DNA of 45,312 bases from NCBI GenBank assembly GCA_902778995.1, contig CACYZW010000008.1:1-45312 (forward strand), written 5' to 3'. This document shows positions 31,556 through 40,020 of the stretch, one piece after another. The translations under genes were made by a program, and so were the position numbers. A model generated the notes under the pieces. It saw nothing but the letters and a program-made list of their open reading frames with translations, did no database searches and had not been told where the DNA came from. Origin of the DNA: an uncultured Eubacteriales bacterium (GTDB taxonomy: Bacteria > Bacillota > Clostridia > Christensenellales > Aristaeellaceae). Position 1 is the first letter of the stretch. Each line of letters begins with the position of its first letter.

Positions 31556-34269
31556 GCGTCCGCCCCCCCTTCCATCCGGGCGAGGGCCTCTCGAACCGTG
31601 TCCCCCGCCCCCTTCAGGTCGAAGTCGTCGATCTGTCCGCGAAGCCGGCTGACAAGCCCGGTGAGCGCATCGGCGCCGAGGTCGCAGCTCTCCAGCTTCT
31701 TCAGCGCGTCGTCCGCGCCGTCGGCGTCGAAATCATCCAGCGCCGCCGCAAGCGTCCGAAGCATGTCCCTGACCGTCCGGGAATCGACAGGCTCAGCGCC
31801 GGATCTTGTCTCTGTTTCTTCCGCTGCGGGCATCAGTTCCCGAAGGGTCCGTATCAGCGACGTACAGGCATCCATGAAATCCCGGTGCTGCGCCTTGATG
31901 TCGGAGATATGTTCCGCCTTCGCCGCCGCTTCGAGGAAGGCGGCCCGCCGCGACACGTCCTGCGCCCCGATCATCTTCGCGGTGCTCTTCACCGTGTGAA
32001 CGCCGATGGCATAATGCGTCCAATCCCCATTTGCGAAGCATGCTTCAAGCTCGGAACACCGGGTCTCGCCCGACGCCGCAAACCGGGCCAGGACCTCCTC
32101 GTACAGCGAAACGCGGTTGCCGCAGTAGCCCAGGCCGGCGTCCGTATCCACGCCTGCGGCCTGCAACGCCTCGAATAGCGTCCGCGACGGGGCTTCCGCC
32201 TGCGCGCCGTCCTCCGATCTGACGGCAATCGCCCTGGGCAGCACCGTGCGAAGGGTCCTGTCCAGCTCCTGCACGTCGATGGGTTTGGCGACAAAGCCGT
32301 CGAAGCCCTCCTGCCGAAACATCGCCCTCGCGCCGCTGACCGTGTTCGCAGTCAGGGCGACGATGTACAGGTCGCGCCCCTTATCCCGCTCCAGGGCGCG
32401 CAGCCGTCGCGCGGCTTCCACGCCATCCATGCCCGGCATCATGTGATCCATGAACACCAGATCAAAGGGGTGCGCCCGATACATTTCTATCGCCTCCGCG
32501 CCGCTGAGCGCCGTGTCGATTTCCATGCCGTAGCCGCTCAGCAGGCCCTCCGCCACCATCAGGTTCGTGGGTTCGTCGTCGACGATCAGCGTTCTCACGC
32601 CGGGGAACGCGACCTCCTGCGGGGTCGTCTGCGCCTGTGTGCCGGATGCGTTCAGCAGATTCACGGCATGGAAGGAGCACACCGGTTTGCGGAGGACGTG
32701 CGCCCGGCTGTGCTGCGGCAACGCCCAATCCTCTCCGGCAACCACGACCACGGCGCCCCGGACGGCGAAGCGCTCCACAGCCTCCCGCTGCGCGCCGTAG
32801 CTGTCCGCATCCAGCATGAGATGGGTCAGCGTTCCCTGGTCAAGGATCGCCGCCAACGCCTGCGGCCCGTCGACCAGGATCGCCTCCACGCCCAGCCGCG
32901 CCGCCGTATGCATGAACATGTTCCGGTAGGCCTCGCGGGCCATGGGATGGGCGATTATGTGGAAATTGAAGCAACCCGCCACCTGAACGGCCTGAGGTTG
33001 ACCGACAGCCATGCAGGGCGCGGCGTCGGATACCTTCTGGGGTATGCTGACGAGGATGTCGGTTCCCCCGTTCTCCCCCCGTTCGATCCTGACAAAGCCG
33101 CCCATCAGCCGGACGAAGCCGGTCACGATGGGCAGTCCCAGCCCCAGACCTCCCGTCGAGCGGGCGCGGCCTGAATTGCCCTTGTAGAAGCGCTCCGACA
33201 GGTGCTCCAGGGTATCGTCTTCAATGCCGGGGCCCGTGTCCGTCACCCTCAGGCAGAGGTTGACGCCATAGTCGCGCGGCGCCGCATAGAGGTGCGCGAC
33301 GACACAGCCCGTCTCGGTAAATTTTAAACCGTTGGCAAGAAGGTGCCGCATGACGCGCTTGAGCTTCGTCCTGTCGCCCATCAGCACGTTGGGTATCGCC
33401 GGGTCAACGTCCACAATGAGCTCGACATCCTTCTTCATGTCGATTTTCAGCTCGGAAAGCACGTCGTTCACGATGGAGGAGAGCATGTACGGCTCACAGG
33501 CCGCCACCGCCCGGCCCATGTCCACCTCGGTATAATCCAATATATCGTCCAGCTCGTCTGCGATTCTCAGCCCCGCGCTTTGAACAGAGAGGACATCGCT
33601 GCGCAGGTCCTCGGCGAGATCCCGACGCTCGAGAAGCCTTGACAGGCCGACCACCGCGTTGACCGGTGTGCGAATCTCGTGGGACACGTTGGTCAGGAAA
33701 TCGTTGATTTTCTCTCGTTCCTCGTCCAGACGGGCCATCTGGTCGCTGTGGCCGATCTGCATCGTCTCCCAGAGGCGCATGAAGCACAGGCAGACAAAGG
33801 CCGCGAAGGCGAGCAGCGCCATGTGCGACGTGGTTATAAACACGTTTTCCGCGCCGAAATCAAAGTGTCCGCCCGCGATATCCCCCGCCAGGCGAAACAG
33901 CGTTGTGATGTAGCCCACGGCGACGCCGCACCAAAACAGCCTGCGGCGCATCGTCAGCGCATAGAGCATCACCGCCACGATGGCCACGGGCGCGATGCGA
34001 AACAAATTCGCGCTGTGTACGCCGTAGTAGAACGTCTCCAGCATCAGCATGGCCGAAAACAGCGTCGTCATGGTTTTGCCGGGGAGGTTGTTCAGGATCA
34101 TCAGCGTCCACGCCGCCACGATGCCCGCCCCCAGCACCGGAAGCATCCACCCCTCCCAGCCCAGCAACAGGTTTTCAACGATCAGCACGACGGTCAGCAC
34201 CGTCAGTGCGATCAGCAGCGCCAGGCGCGCGGTATGGTCGATGTTTCCGATCCGCTCGTCGCCCCTCAC
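31552..34269 (-). CDS. Hybrid histidine kinase with receiver and HPt domains
   Basis: This 905-residue protein has about six membrane helices (12-165). HisKA has H197 in VSHEIRTPVN, HATPase_c has DTGPGI at 344-349 and GLGLGL at 374-379. A receiver-like segment at about 432-535 keeps LDADS and a RKP lysine but is strongly diverged. A canonical receiver has D608 in VFMDHMMPGMDG, and a C-terminal HPt domain has H758 in GVHTVKSTAK. All parts for an intramolecular His-Asp-His relay are present, so phosphate could go on to the receiver of the HD-GYP protein encoded just upstream. The start is a GTG with GGGAGG/AGGGAA upstream, 6 bases after the HD-GYP stop. Calling the first segment a receiver is an inference. 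Confidence 0.9.
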   Translation of the reverse strand: MRGDERIGNIDHTARLALLIALTVLTVVLIVENLLLGWEGWMLPVLGAGIVAAWTLMILNNLPGKTMTTLFSAMLMLETFYYGVHSANLFRIAPVAIVAVMLYALTMRRRLFWCGVAVGYITTLFRLAGDIAGGHFDFGAENVFITTSHMALLAFAAFVCLCFMRLWETMQIGHSDQMARLDEEREKINDFLTNVSHEIRTPVNAVVGLSRLLERRDLAEDLRSDVLSVQSAGLRIADELDDILDYTEVDMGRAVAACEPYMLSSIVNDVLSELKIDMKKDVELIVDVDPAIPNVLMGDRTKLKRVMRHLLANGLKFTETGCVVAHLYAAPRDYGVNLCLRVTDTGPGIEDDTLEHLSERFYKGNSGRARSTGGLGLGLPIVTGFVRLMGGFVRIERGENGGTDILVSIPQKVSDAAPCMAVGQPQAVQVAGCFNFHIIAHPMAREAYRNMFMHTAARLGVEAILVDGPQALAAILDQGTLTHLMLDADSYGAQREAVERFAVRGAVVVVAGEDWALPQHSRAHVLRKPVCSFHAVNLLNASGTQAQTTPQEVAFPGVRTLIVDDEPTNLMVAEGLLSGYGMEIDTALSGAEAIEMYRAHPFDLVFMDHMMPGMDGVEAARRLRALERDKGRDLYIVALTANTVSGARAMFRQEGFDGFVAKPIDVQELDRTLRTVLPRAIAVRSEDGAQAEAPSRTLFEALQAAGVDTDAGLGYCGNRVSLYEEVLARFAASGETRCSELEACFANGDWTHYAIGVHTVKSTAKMIGAQDVSRRAAFLEAAAKAEHISDIKAQHRDFMDACTSLIRTLRELMPAAEETETRSGAEPVDSRTVRDMLRTLAAALDDFDADGADDALKKLESCDLGADALTGLVSRLRGQIDDFDLKGAGDTVREALARMEGGADA

Positions 34270-34275
34270 GGTTCC

Positions 34276-35283
34276 CTACACCTCCCGCATCCGGTAGTCC
34301 CAGTCCTCGTCGATCATTTGAAGCATGATGGCCGCGAAACGCGGGTCAAACTGGCTGCCGGAGCAGCGGGCGATTTCCTCCCGCACCCGCGCCTGGGGCA
34401 ACACGGCCCTATAGCTTCGGTTGCTGGTCATCGCGTCGTAGGTGTCCGCCACGGCGATGATGCGCGCCACTTCCGGGATGTCCTCTCCGGCCAGCCCGTC
34501 GGGATAGCCCCTGCCGTCGTAGCGCTCGTGATGCCACCGCGCGCCGGTAACCAGTTCGGGATAGTCTGCGATATGGTCGAGGATCTGCGAGCCCACCACA
34601 GGATGGGTCTTGATCGCCGCGTATTCATCGTCCGTCAGGCGGCCGGGCTTGTTGATGATGGCGTCCGGCACGCCGATTTTTCCCACGTCGTGCAGCAGGC
34701 CCATCATGTAGATCTCCTCCTGCTTTTCCGGGGCATAGCCGGCGCGCCGGGCGATTTCCCGGGCGTATTCCGCCACCCGGGAGGAATGGCCGTGGGTATA
34801 CCTGTCCTTGGCGTCGATGGCGGTGGCCATGGCGCGCACGATCTGCAAATACGCCCGGGAGAGCTTCTCCGTCTGCACCTGAATTTCATGGGCCATGTCG
34901 CTTTGCAGCCGGTTCAGGGCAATCGTGTTTCGCGCCCGCAGCAGCAGCACATCCGGGGCGAAGGGCTTGCGTATAAAGTCCGTCGCGCCCGCATGCAGGC
35001 CCTTCGTCTCCGTTTCCACGTCGTCATCGGCGGTCAGGAAGATCACCGGCACGTTGCGGTACGCCGGTTTTTCCTTCAGCCGCCGGATGACCTCAAAGCC
35101 GTTGACACCCGGCATGTGGATGTCCAGCAGCACCAGGTCCGGAATCCTCGAGCCGTCCAGATAGGCCAGGGCGTCCTCTCCGGATTTGAAGTAGCTGCCC
35201 CGAATCCCGGCTTCCCTGAATACGCCGCTGGCCATTTTCAGATTGGCCGCGTCGTCGTCCACCACTACAATCCAGTCTTCCAC
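34276..35283 (-). CDS. Response regulator with HD-GYP phosphodiesterase (RpfG-like)
   Basis: This 335-residue protein has a receiver (1-120, D54 in LVLLDIHMPG, K106) and an HD-GYP domain (about 145-330). Visible metal and active-site residues are H164 in YTHGHSSRV, H198-D199 with K202 in LLHDVGKIG, H227 in THP, H251-H252, and GYP in DGRGYPDGL at 259-261. HD-GYP domains hydrolyse cyclic di-GMP to GMP or pGpG. Phosphorylation of D54 by the neighbouring kinases is a reasonable inference. The start is a GTG with AGGAGG 5 bases upstream, and a promoter lies at 35329-35358. First gene of an operon of five. Confidence 0.94.
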   Translation of the reverse strand: MEDWIVVVDDDAANLKMASGVFREAGIRGSYFKSGEDALAYLDGSRIPDLVLLDIHMPGVNGFEVIRRLKEKPAYRNVPVIFLTADDDVETETKGLHAGATDFIRKPFAPDVLLLRARNTIALNRLQSDMAHEIQVQTEKLSRAYLQIVRAMATAIDAKDRYTHGHSSRVAEYAREIARRAGYAPEKQEEIYMMGLLHDVGKIGVPDAIINKPGRLTDDEYAAIKTHPVVGSQILDHIADYPELVTGARWHHERYDGRGYPDGLAGEDIPEVARIIAVADTYDAMTSNRSYRAVLPQARVREEIARCSGSQFDPRFAAIMLQMIDEDWDYRMREV

Positions 35284-35328
35284 AGTGTCCTCCTAAGGCC
35301 TTATTTCGATACACATATCATTCTTTTT

Positions 35329-35358
35329 ATTATACCAAATGACCTTATGCGCTGTCTA
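35329..35358 (-). promoter_or_regulatory. Promoter of the HD-GYP/kinase operon
   Basis: On the minus strand, -35 TAGACA (complement of 35353-35358; 5 of 6 to consensus) and -10 TATAAT (complement of 35329-35334) are separated by 18 bases. The GTG start at 35283 is 45 bases downstream. Confidence 0.65.
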
Positions 35359-35408
35359 CCTTTCGGCGCATTATTTTATCTCAAATCATGTGAGCATTAT
35401 TTTTTCAT

Positions 35409-35456
35409 ATTCTGCATGACGGCTGCAATGTCTGCCGCCGCCATGCAGAATTTTTT
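35409..35456 (+). terminator. Terminator-like hairpin in a divergent intergenic region
   Basis: ATTCTGCATGACGGC (35409-35423) pairs with GCCGCCATGCAGAAT (35437-35451) with one mismatch, followed directly by a T-run (35451-35456). It is read as a terminator on the plus strand, although the only plus-strand gene nearby starts downstream of it and has its own promoter at 35491-35518. Confidence 0.65.
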
Positions 35457-35490
35457 CACTGGCTGAACATTCGTTTAGCGTTCTGTTCAT

Positions 35491-35518
35491 TTTTCATCGG
35501 AATACAGTATGATATAAT
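35491..35518 (+). promoter_or_regulatory. Promoter of the EAL/PAS/GGDEF gene
   Basis: TTTTCA (35491-35496) and TATAAT (35513-35518) are spaced by 16 bases in an AT-rich stretch. The gene starts at 35602 with AAGGAG at 35588-35593, leaving a leader of about 75 bases. I see no cyclic-di-GMP riboswitch consensus in the leader. Confidence 0.6.
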
Positions 35519-35601
35519 ATAACCTCTGGCACCGTGTCGGAATGACACCGGGCATACGCCATCTGAGCAGACGATACTTTTCACATGAAGGAGAATTCTC
35601 C

Positions 35602-38496
35602 ATGGAGAAGCTTGAACCGTTTATCGCCGCCCATTTTGATGACGCCCTGGCAAAGGGCCATATCCAGCCGTATTATCAGCCCGTCATTCGCACGATTTCC
35701 ACGAAGCTGTGCAGCTTTGAAGCTCTTGCGCGGTGGGTCGATCCCGAGCGCGGTATCATTTCACCCAGCCAGTTTATTCCCATTCTGGAAAAAAACAACA
35801 TCATCCATCGCCTGGACGCCTGCATCATCCGCCAGGTTTGCGCCACAATTCGGCGTACCGTCGATTCCGGGGCGGTTCCCGTCCCCGTGTCCGTCAACCT
35901 TTCGCGCCTCGATTTCGCCCTCTGCGACATCTTTGCGGTGGTGGACGAAATCGTCAGCCAATACCAGATTCCCCACGACTTTCTGTACATAGAAATCACC
36001 GAAAGCGTGATGGCGGAGCAGGAGGACAGGATGCGCGACATCGTGGCCCGCTTCCATGCCGCCGGCTACCAGGTTTGGATGGACGATTTCGGCAGCGCCT
36101 ATTCCTCGCTGAACCTGTTGAAGGACTTCGAATTCGACGAGCTGAAGATGGATATGCGCTTTTTGAGCTCCTTCAACCAGCGCTCCCGCCGCATCATGAA
36201 CGCCGTGATCCAGATGGCCAAGGAGATCGACATCCATACCCTGGCCGAGGGCGTGGAAACCGAGGAACAGCTGCGCTATCTGCGCAACATCGGCTGCGAA
36301 AAGGTGCAGGGCTATTACTTCGGCAGGCCCATGCCCTTCGACGAAGCCCTGGCCCACGTGCGCAAGCTGGGCATCAGCGTGGAAATCCCCCAGGATCGAA
36401 GGTACTATGACGAAATCGGAAAGATCAATTTCCTGAGCGCCGTGCCCTTTATGACCAAGGCGGAGCGCGACCAGCTGCGCAACGCCCGTCAGCTGAACAG
36501 CATCCCCCTGGCCGTCGCCGAGGGGCGGCGGGACTCGTTCAGCATCCTCTTTTACAACACTGCCTTCGAGCAGACCGCCGAGAGTACCGGCATGGCCTCC
36601 CATATATTCACCCAGGAAATGCTTCGCGTTCCCCAGCCCTATTCGCTGCTCCCCAAGCGGCTTTTGAACCTGATGGAATCCACGCGCTCCGGCGAGGAGG
36701 GCCGCATGTATTTCATCTCCAACGACGAATACTATGAAATCCAGGCCAAGTGCATCGCCCAGACGAAGGACGCCTACAGCGTGCTCTTTCGCATGAGCAA
36801 TCTCTCCAAGGCTTCTCAATCCGTCAAAACGGATCGCCTCGACGACAGCATTCGGCAAATCTATACGCTTTTCGAGCGCATCACGTTGATCGACACGCTC
36901 ACCGACACCATCACCCCGATGTACATCGCCACGCGGGAGGATCTGCTCTCCGGCAGGCACAACGTGAAAATGCTCGCGCAGGAATACGCCGAGCGCCTGA
37001 TCTTCCCGGAGGACCGGGAAGCCTATATGCGGCTGATGGACTTCGACGGCATCGAGGACAAGCTGCATGAAGCCGGACGCAGCCACATCTCCATATATCT
37101 GCGCACCCGCGTGGCGCACGGGCGCTACGAATGGAAGCAATACATACTGATGCGCATGCAGCCGAACACCTATGTGCTGCTGATGCGCAACGTCCATTCC
37201 GATCTCGTCTCGTTTTTGGACAAGCACCACCTCAGCCATCAGTCGCTGGAGGGCGAGGCCATCGATTCGCCGGAGGTGCTCTGGCGAAACCTGATACAGT
37301 CCGACATCACACGCCTGTTCTGGAAGGACCGGGCGCGCCGCTTCCTCGGCGCGAGCGTCGGCTTTTTGACCTACTACGGCTTTGGGTCGGCGGAGGAGAT
37401 CATCGGGAAGACGGACGAGGATCTGGGCTGGCACGTTCACCCGGACGCCTACATGAGCGACGAGCTTCGGGTGATCCGCGAAGGCATCACCACCCACAAC
37501 ATACCGGGCCGATGCATCAGCAACGGTGAAAACCGCGACATCATCGCCAGCAAAGCGCCGCTGTACGACCGAAACGGCGATGTTCAGGGCCTGATCGGCT
37601 GCTTCATCGACCGGGATATGCTCAACATGAACGACATCCGGGGCAAGGAGACGAAGCGCCGGGACATGCTCACCGGCCTGCTCAACTCCCGGGGCATCGC
37701 CGAGGAAGCACAAACCTTCCGGGACGAATATGACCTGCGCAACGTCGATTTTGTCCGGGTCCACGTCGCCATCGACGATTTTACCTCCCTCAATCAGCAA
37801 TACGGCTTTGACTTCGGCGACAAGGTCATCGCCGCCCTGGGACGGACGCTGAAAAAGGAATTTGGCCTGACCTGCGCCGTAGGCCGTTATACCGGGCATG
37901 AATTCGTGATTTTGCATCAGATCCAGGCGTTCGCGGACGCAGGCCGTCTGCGCGCCAGGATCAAGGAAATCGCCGGGGATATCCGTGAAATCGACGGCGT
38001 CGCGCTGACGCTGTACATGTCTGCGGGCTACTGCGTGTATTCCGAATGCGAGGATCTCGAAGAACAAAAGCAGAAGGCGGAGATTCGCCTTCTGGCTGAC
38101 CACGACGATCACTCGACCGTTGAAAACCTCAGAAGCCGCGCCTCCGAAATATTCCACCTGTACGACGACCTTCCCATCTCCTATTGCGTTTGCCGGGTCG
38201 TGGCCGACGAATCGCACAGGGTCCGCGATGGAATACTGTTCTACGCCAACCACGCCTTTGAGCGTCAGATCGGCGTGAAGGCCGCGCAGATGCTGGGTCG
38301 GCGGTTTTCCGAATTGTTTGCCCCGCCCAGCGAGGCCTGGTGCGAAATCGCCCGCCGCGCCGCCCTCGAGGGGGAGAGCGTGACGCAACAGGTACCGTTC
38401 GGCCCCAGTGGAAAGAAGCTCTTCGTCACCGCAAGCCCCGTCATCCACCCCGGATACTGCTGCTTCACATGTGTGGATGTGGAGGAAATGAAATAA
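35602..38496 (+). CDS. EAL phosphodiesterase with PAS domains and degenerate GGDEF
   Basis: This 964-residue cytoplasmic protein starts with an EAL domain (about 1-260). Catalytic residues look intact: E40 in FEALAR, N99 in NLSR, E131 in EITES, D161-D162 in DDFGSAYSSL, K182, E216/E219 in EGVET, and Q236 in VQGYYFGRP. A regulatory region holds a PAS-like domain (about 580-675, ..TYYGFGSAEEIIGKTDEDLG..). Then comes a GGDEF-fold domain (about 690-850) in which the signature is TGHEF, so it should not synthesise cyclic di-GMP. A second PAS-like domain (about 865-964) ends the protein. The start at 35602 is chosen because AAGGAG is 8 bases upstream. Net activity is probably cyclic-di-GMP breakdown under PAS control. 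Confidence 0.92.
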   Translation: MEKLEPFIAAHFDDALAKGHIQPYYQPVIRTISTKLCSFEALARWVDPERGIISPSQFIPILEKNNIIHRLDACIIRQVCATIRRTVDSGAVPVPVSVNLSRLDFALCDIFAVVDEIVSQYQIPHDFLYIEITESVMAEQEDRMRDIVARFHAAGYQVWMDDFGSAYSSLNLLKDFEFDELKMDMRFLSSFNQRSRRIMNAVIQMAKEIDIHTLAEGVETEEQLRYLRNIGCEKVQGYYFGRPMPFDEALAHVRKLGISVEIPQDRRYYDEIGKINFLSAVPFMTKAERDQLRNARQLNSIPLAVAEGRRDSFSILFYNTAFEQTAESTGMASHIFTQEMLRVPQPYSLLPKRLLNLMESTRSGEEGRMYFISNDEYYEIQAKCIAQTKDAYSVLFRMSNLSKASQSVKTDRLDDSIRQIYTLFERITLIDTLTDTITPMYIATREDLLSGRHNVKMLAQEYAERLIFPEDREAYMRLMDFDGIEDKLHEAGRSHISIYLRTRVAHGRYEWKQYILMRMQPNTYVLLMRNVHSDLVSFLDKHHLSHQSLEGEAIDSPEVLWRNLIQSDITRLFWKDRARRFLGASVGFLTYYGFGSAEEIIGKTDEDLGWHVHPDAYMSDELRVIREGITTHNIPGRCISNGENRDIIASKAPLYDRNGDVQGLIGCFIDRDMLNMNDIRGKETKRRDMLTGLLNSRGIAEEAQTFRDEYDLRNVDFVRVHVAIDDFTSLNQQYGFDFGDKVIAALGRTLKKEFGLTCAVGRYTGHEFVILHQIQAFADAGRLRARIKEIAGDIREIDGVALTLYMSAGYCVYSECEDLEEQKQKAEIRLLADHDDHSTVENLRSRASEIFHLYDDLPISYCVCRVVADESHRVRDGILFYANHAFERQIGVKAAQMLGRRFSELFAPPSEAWCEIARRAALEGESVTQQVPFGPSGKKLFVTASPVIHPGYCCFTCVDVEEMK

Positions 38497-38505
38497 ATAC
38501 CAACG

Positions 38506-38576
38506 AAAATGTCCTTCGTCTTGCTCTGAACGACGCTGCAACGCATGTCGTTCTGTGCAAAGCGAAGGACATTTTT
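38506..38576. terminator. Long hairpin between convergent genes
   Basis: AAAATGTCCTTCG (38506-38518) pairs perfectly with CGAAGGACATTTT (38563-38575), and the inner arms continue with TTGC..TGAACGAC and GTCGTTC..TGCAA. The stem is near 30 bp with mismatches. T-runs at the plus-strand end and A-runs at the other make it a good bidirectional terminator. Confidence 0.8.
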
Positions 38577-38587
38577 ATGTGTGTTTC

Positions 38588-38619
38588 AAGGAAACGCCGC
38601 ACAATGCTCATGGCGCATC
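38588..38619 (+). mobile_element. Family 1 element fragment (copy C)
   Basis: AAGGAAACGCCGCACAATGC, followed by TCATGGCGCAT, matches one end of the reference copy at 26574-26747 with a single change, then sequence similarity stops at about 38619. Only one terminal repeat is present, so this is a remnant between the convergent EAL and LacI-like genes. Confidence 0.7.
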
Positions 38620-38651
38620 GGCGGTGGAACTGGCTTCCCCGCCCAAAATGG

Positions 38652-39497
38652 CTACGCCCGTACCGACGCGATGGTGCCGCCCTCGATCAGCTCCACCGGG
38701 AAGATATTTGCCTTGCGTGAGGCGGTATCGGGCGATTCGATGAGGTCGATCAGCCGCTTTGCGGCCATCCTTCCGATGTCGTCGCTGCTCTGGCGAATCG
38801 TGGTCAGCCGGGGCGTCAGCGTCTGGGTCATCGGGATGCCGTCGTAGCCGCCGAAGGAAATGTCCTCGGGGATGCGCATGTCCAGCTCTCTGGCCGCTTC
38901 CATGGCGCCCAGATAGGCCATGTCGTCCGGCAGCAGGATGCAGGTGGGGCGCTCGTGCAGCCGAAGCAGCTCCAGCACCAGCTTCCGCGTAAGGGGAATG
39001 TCGTCGTACAGCCCTTCCCGCAGGTATTCCGGGGGCACGGGAAGGTTGTGATAGGCCATCGTGTTGTGAAACTGGCTGATGCGCGTGCGCGTGACGACGG
39101 AATTGTTGTGTCCGTGAATAAAGGCGATGCGACGATGCCCCCGCCGGATGGCGTATTCCACCAGCTTCTGCACGCCGATCTCGTTGTCCGAGAGCACAGC
39201 CGGCGTCTTTTTATAGATGTGGTCTACGGTGACGCAGGGTATGCCGCTCTCCACCAGCGCCTTAAACCGCGGCTGTCGAAAATCGACGCACACCATGCAC
39301 ACGCCGTCTACGCCGGCTTTGCGACAGCGCTCGACGCAGTCCTCGTCCTCGCGGGGATGGATAAACGTGATGTCATACCCCCGGGCCGCGGCCTCCCCCT
39401 TGATTGCGTTCAGTATCAGCACAAAAAAGGGATGTGTCAGTCCCCGCCCACTCTCGTCCGCGTACAGTATGCCCAGATTTGGCGTATGCTCGCTCAT
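38652..39497 (-). CDS. LacI-type ligand-binding protein without DNA-binding head
   Basis: This 281-residue protein is the periplasmic-binding-protein-like core of the LacI family: ..NLGILYADESGRGLTHPFF.. at the start, ..IPCVTVDH.., ..AIRRGHRRIAFIHG.., ..LLPDDMAYLGAMEAARELDMRIPEDISFGGYD.. (in parts), and ..TPRLTTIRQ... There is no LacI helix-turn-helix before it, no signal peptide and no lipobox. The start at 39497 has GGAGG 8 bases upstream, and the sequence back to the HPt gene encodes no helix-turn-helix in any frame I checked. It is therefore a cytosolic sugar- or metabolite-binding domain encoded last in a phosphorelay operon. The ligand is unknown. Confidence 0.85.
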   Translation of the reverse strand: MSEHTPNLGILYADESGRGLTHPFFVLILNAIKGEAAARGYDITFIHPREDEDCVERCRKAGVDGVCMVCVDFRQPRFKALVESGIPCVTVDHIYKKTPAVLSDNEIGVQKLVEYAIRRGHRRIAFIHGHNNSVVTRTRISQFHNTMAYHNLPVPPEYLREGLYDDIPLTRKLVLELLRLHERPTCILLPDDMAYLGAMEAARELDMRIPEDISFGGYDGIPMTQTLTPRLTTIRQSSDDIGRMAAKRLIDLIESPDTASRKANIFPVELIEGGTIASVRA

Positions 39498-39648
39498 GGT
39501 TCCAACCTCCGCTCTGTTCATATGCTGTCCTGTTCGGTCAAACGGCGCATTTCACAGTCCAAACCCGCCTGTCACGGTTTCATGCAGGCGCCCGCGCGAT
39601 CACAGTCGCGCATGTTCGGACGATCCCCGGGGTTGTCATTTGAAACGC

Positions 39649-40020
39649 TCAGCCCTGCGCCTCGTATTCCCGGATGCAGCGGGTGGTATCCTCATAGCGC
39701 TGTATGACGGCCTGCAGCTTTTCCCTGACCTGTTCATCCGACAGCTTGCGGGCGTTGCCTGGGCGGAATTCCTCTGTTATCTCGTCGGCGGCGTTGGCCA
39801 ACGCGACGAGGCCCAGGTTGGAGCAGACGCCCTTCATGGCGTGCGCGCTTTCAAACAACTTCGTCCCGTCCATCGTTTCGCCGGCCTGTGCCAGCATCTC
39901 GCCGACGTTGCTGGCGGTCAGCTTGCGCACGTATTTATCGATCAGCTTGTCCTTCTTCATCACGCGGACGGCCTGATCGTAATCGCCGCCTATTTTGGCA
40001 TACAGTTCCTGAATCGTCAT
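39649..40020 (-). CDS. Free HPt phosphotransfer protein
   Basis: This 123-residue helical protein has the HPt signature ..LFESAHAMKGVCSNLGL.. with phospho-acceptor H60 and the usual K63-G64. HPt proteins carry phosphate between the receiver of a hybrid kinase and a downstream receiver. Its ATG overlaps the stop of the receiver-EAL gene by 4 bases, and the hybrid kinase encoded upstream lacks its own HPt. These three gene products can thus form a full His-Asp-His-Asp relay; that pairing is inferred from the operon. Confidence 0.92.
   Translation of the reverse strand: MTIQELYAKIGGDYDQAVRVMKKDKLIDKYVRKLTASNVGEMLAQAGETMDGTKLFESAHAMKGVCSNLGLVALANAADEITEEFRPGNARKLSDEQVREKLQAVIQRYEDTTRCIREYEAQG

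Noticed and set aside
35519-35601. Cyclic-di-GMP riboswitch in the leader of the EAL gene
   Set aside because: No GEMM-type consensus was found here or before the other cyclic-di-GMP genes.
35761-38541. A 926-codon open frame antisense to the EAL/PAS/GGDEF gene
   Set aside because: The sense strand encodes intact catalytic motifs; the antisense frame is a by-product of high GC and codon use. The same holds for long antisense frames at 2765-3961, 7505-8545, 30023-31999 and 33679-35466.
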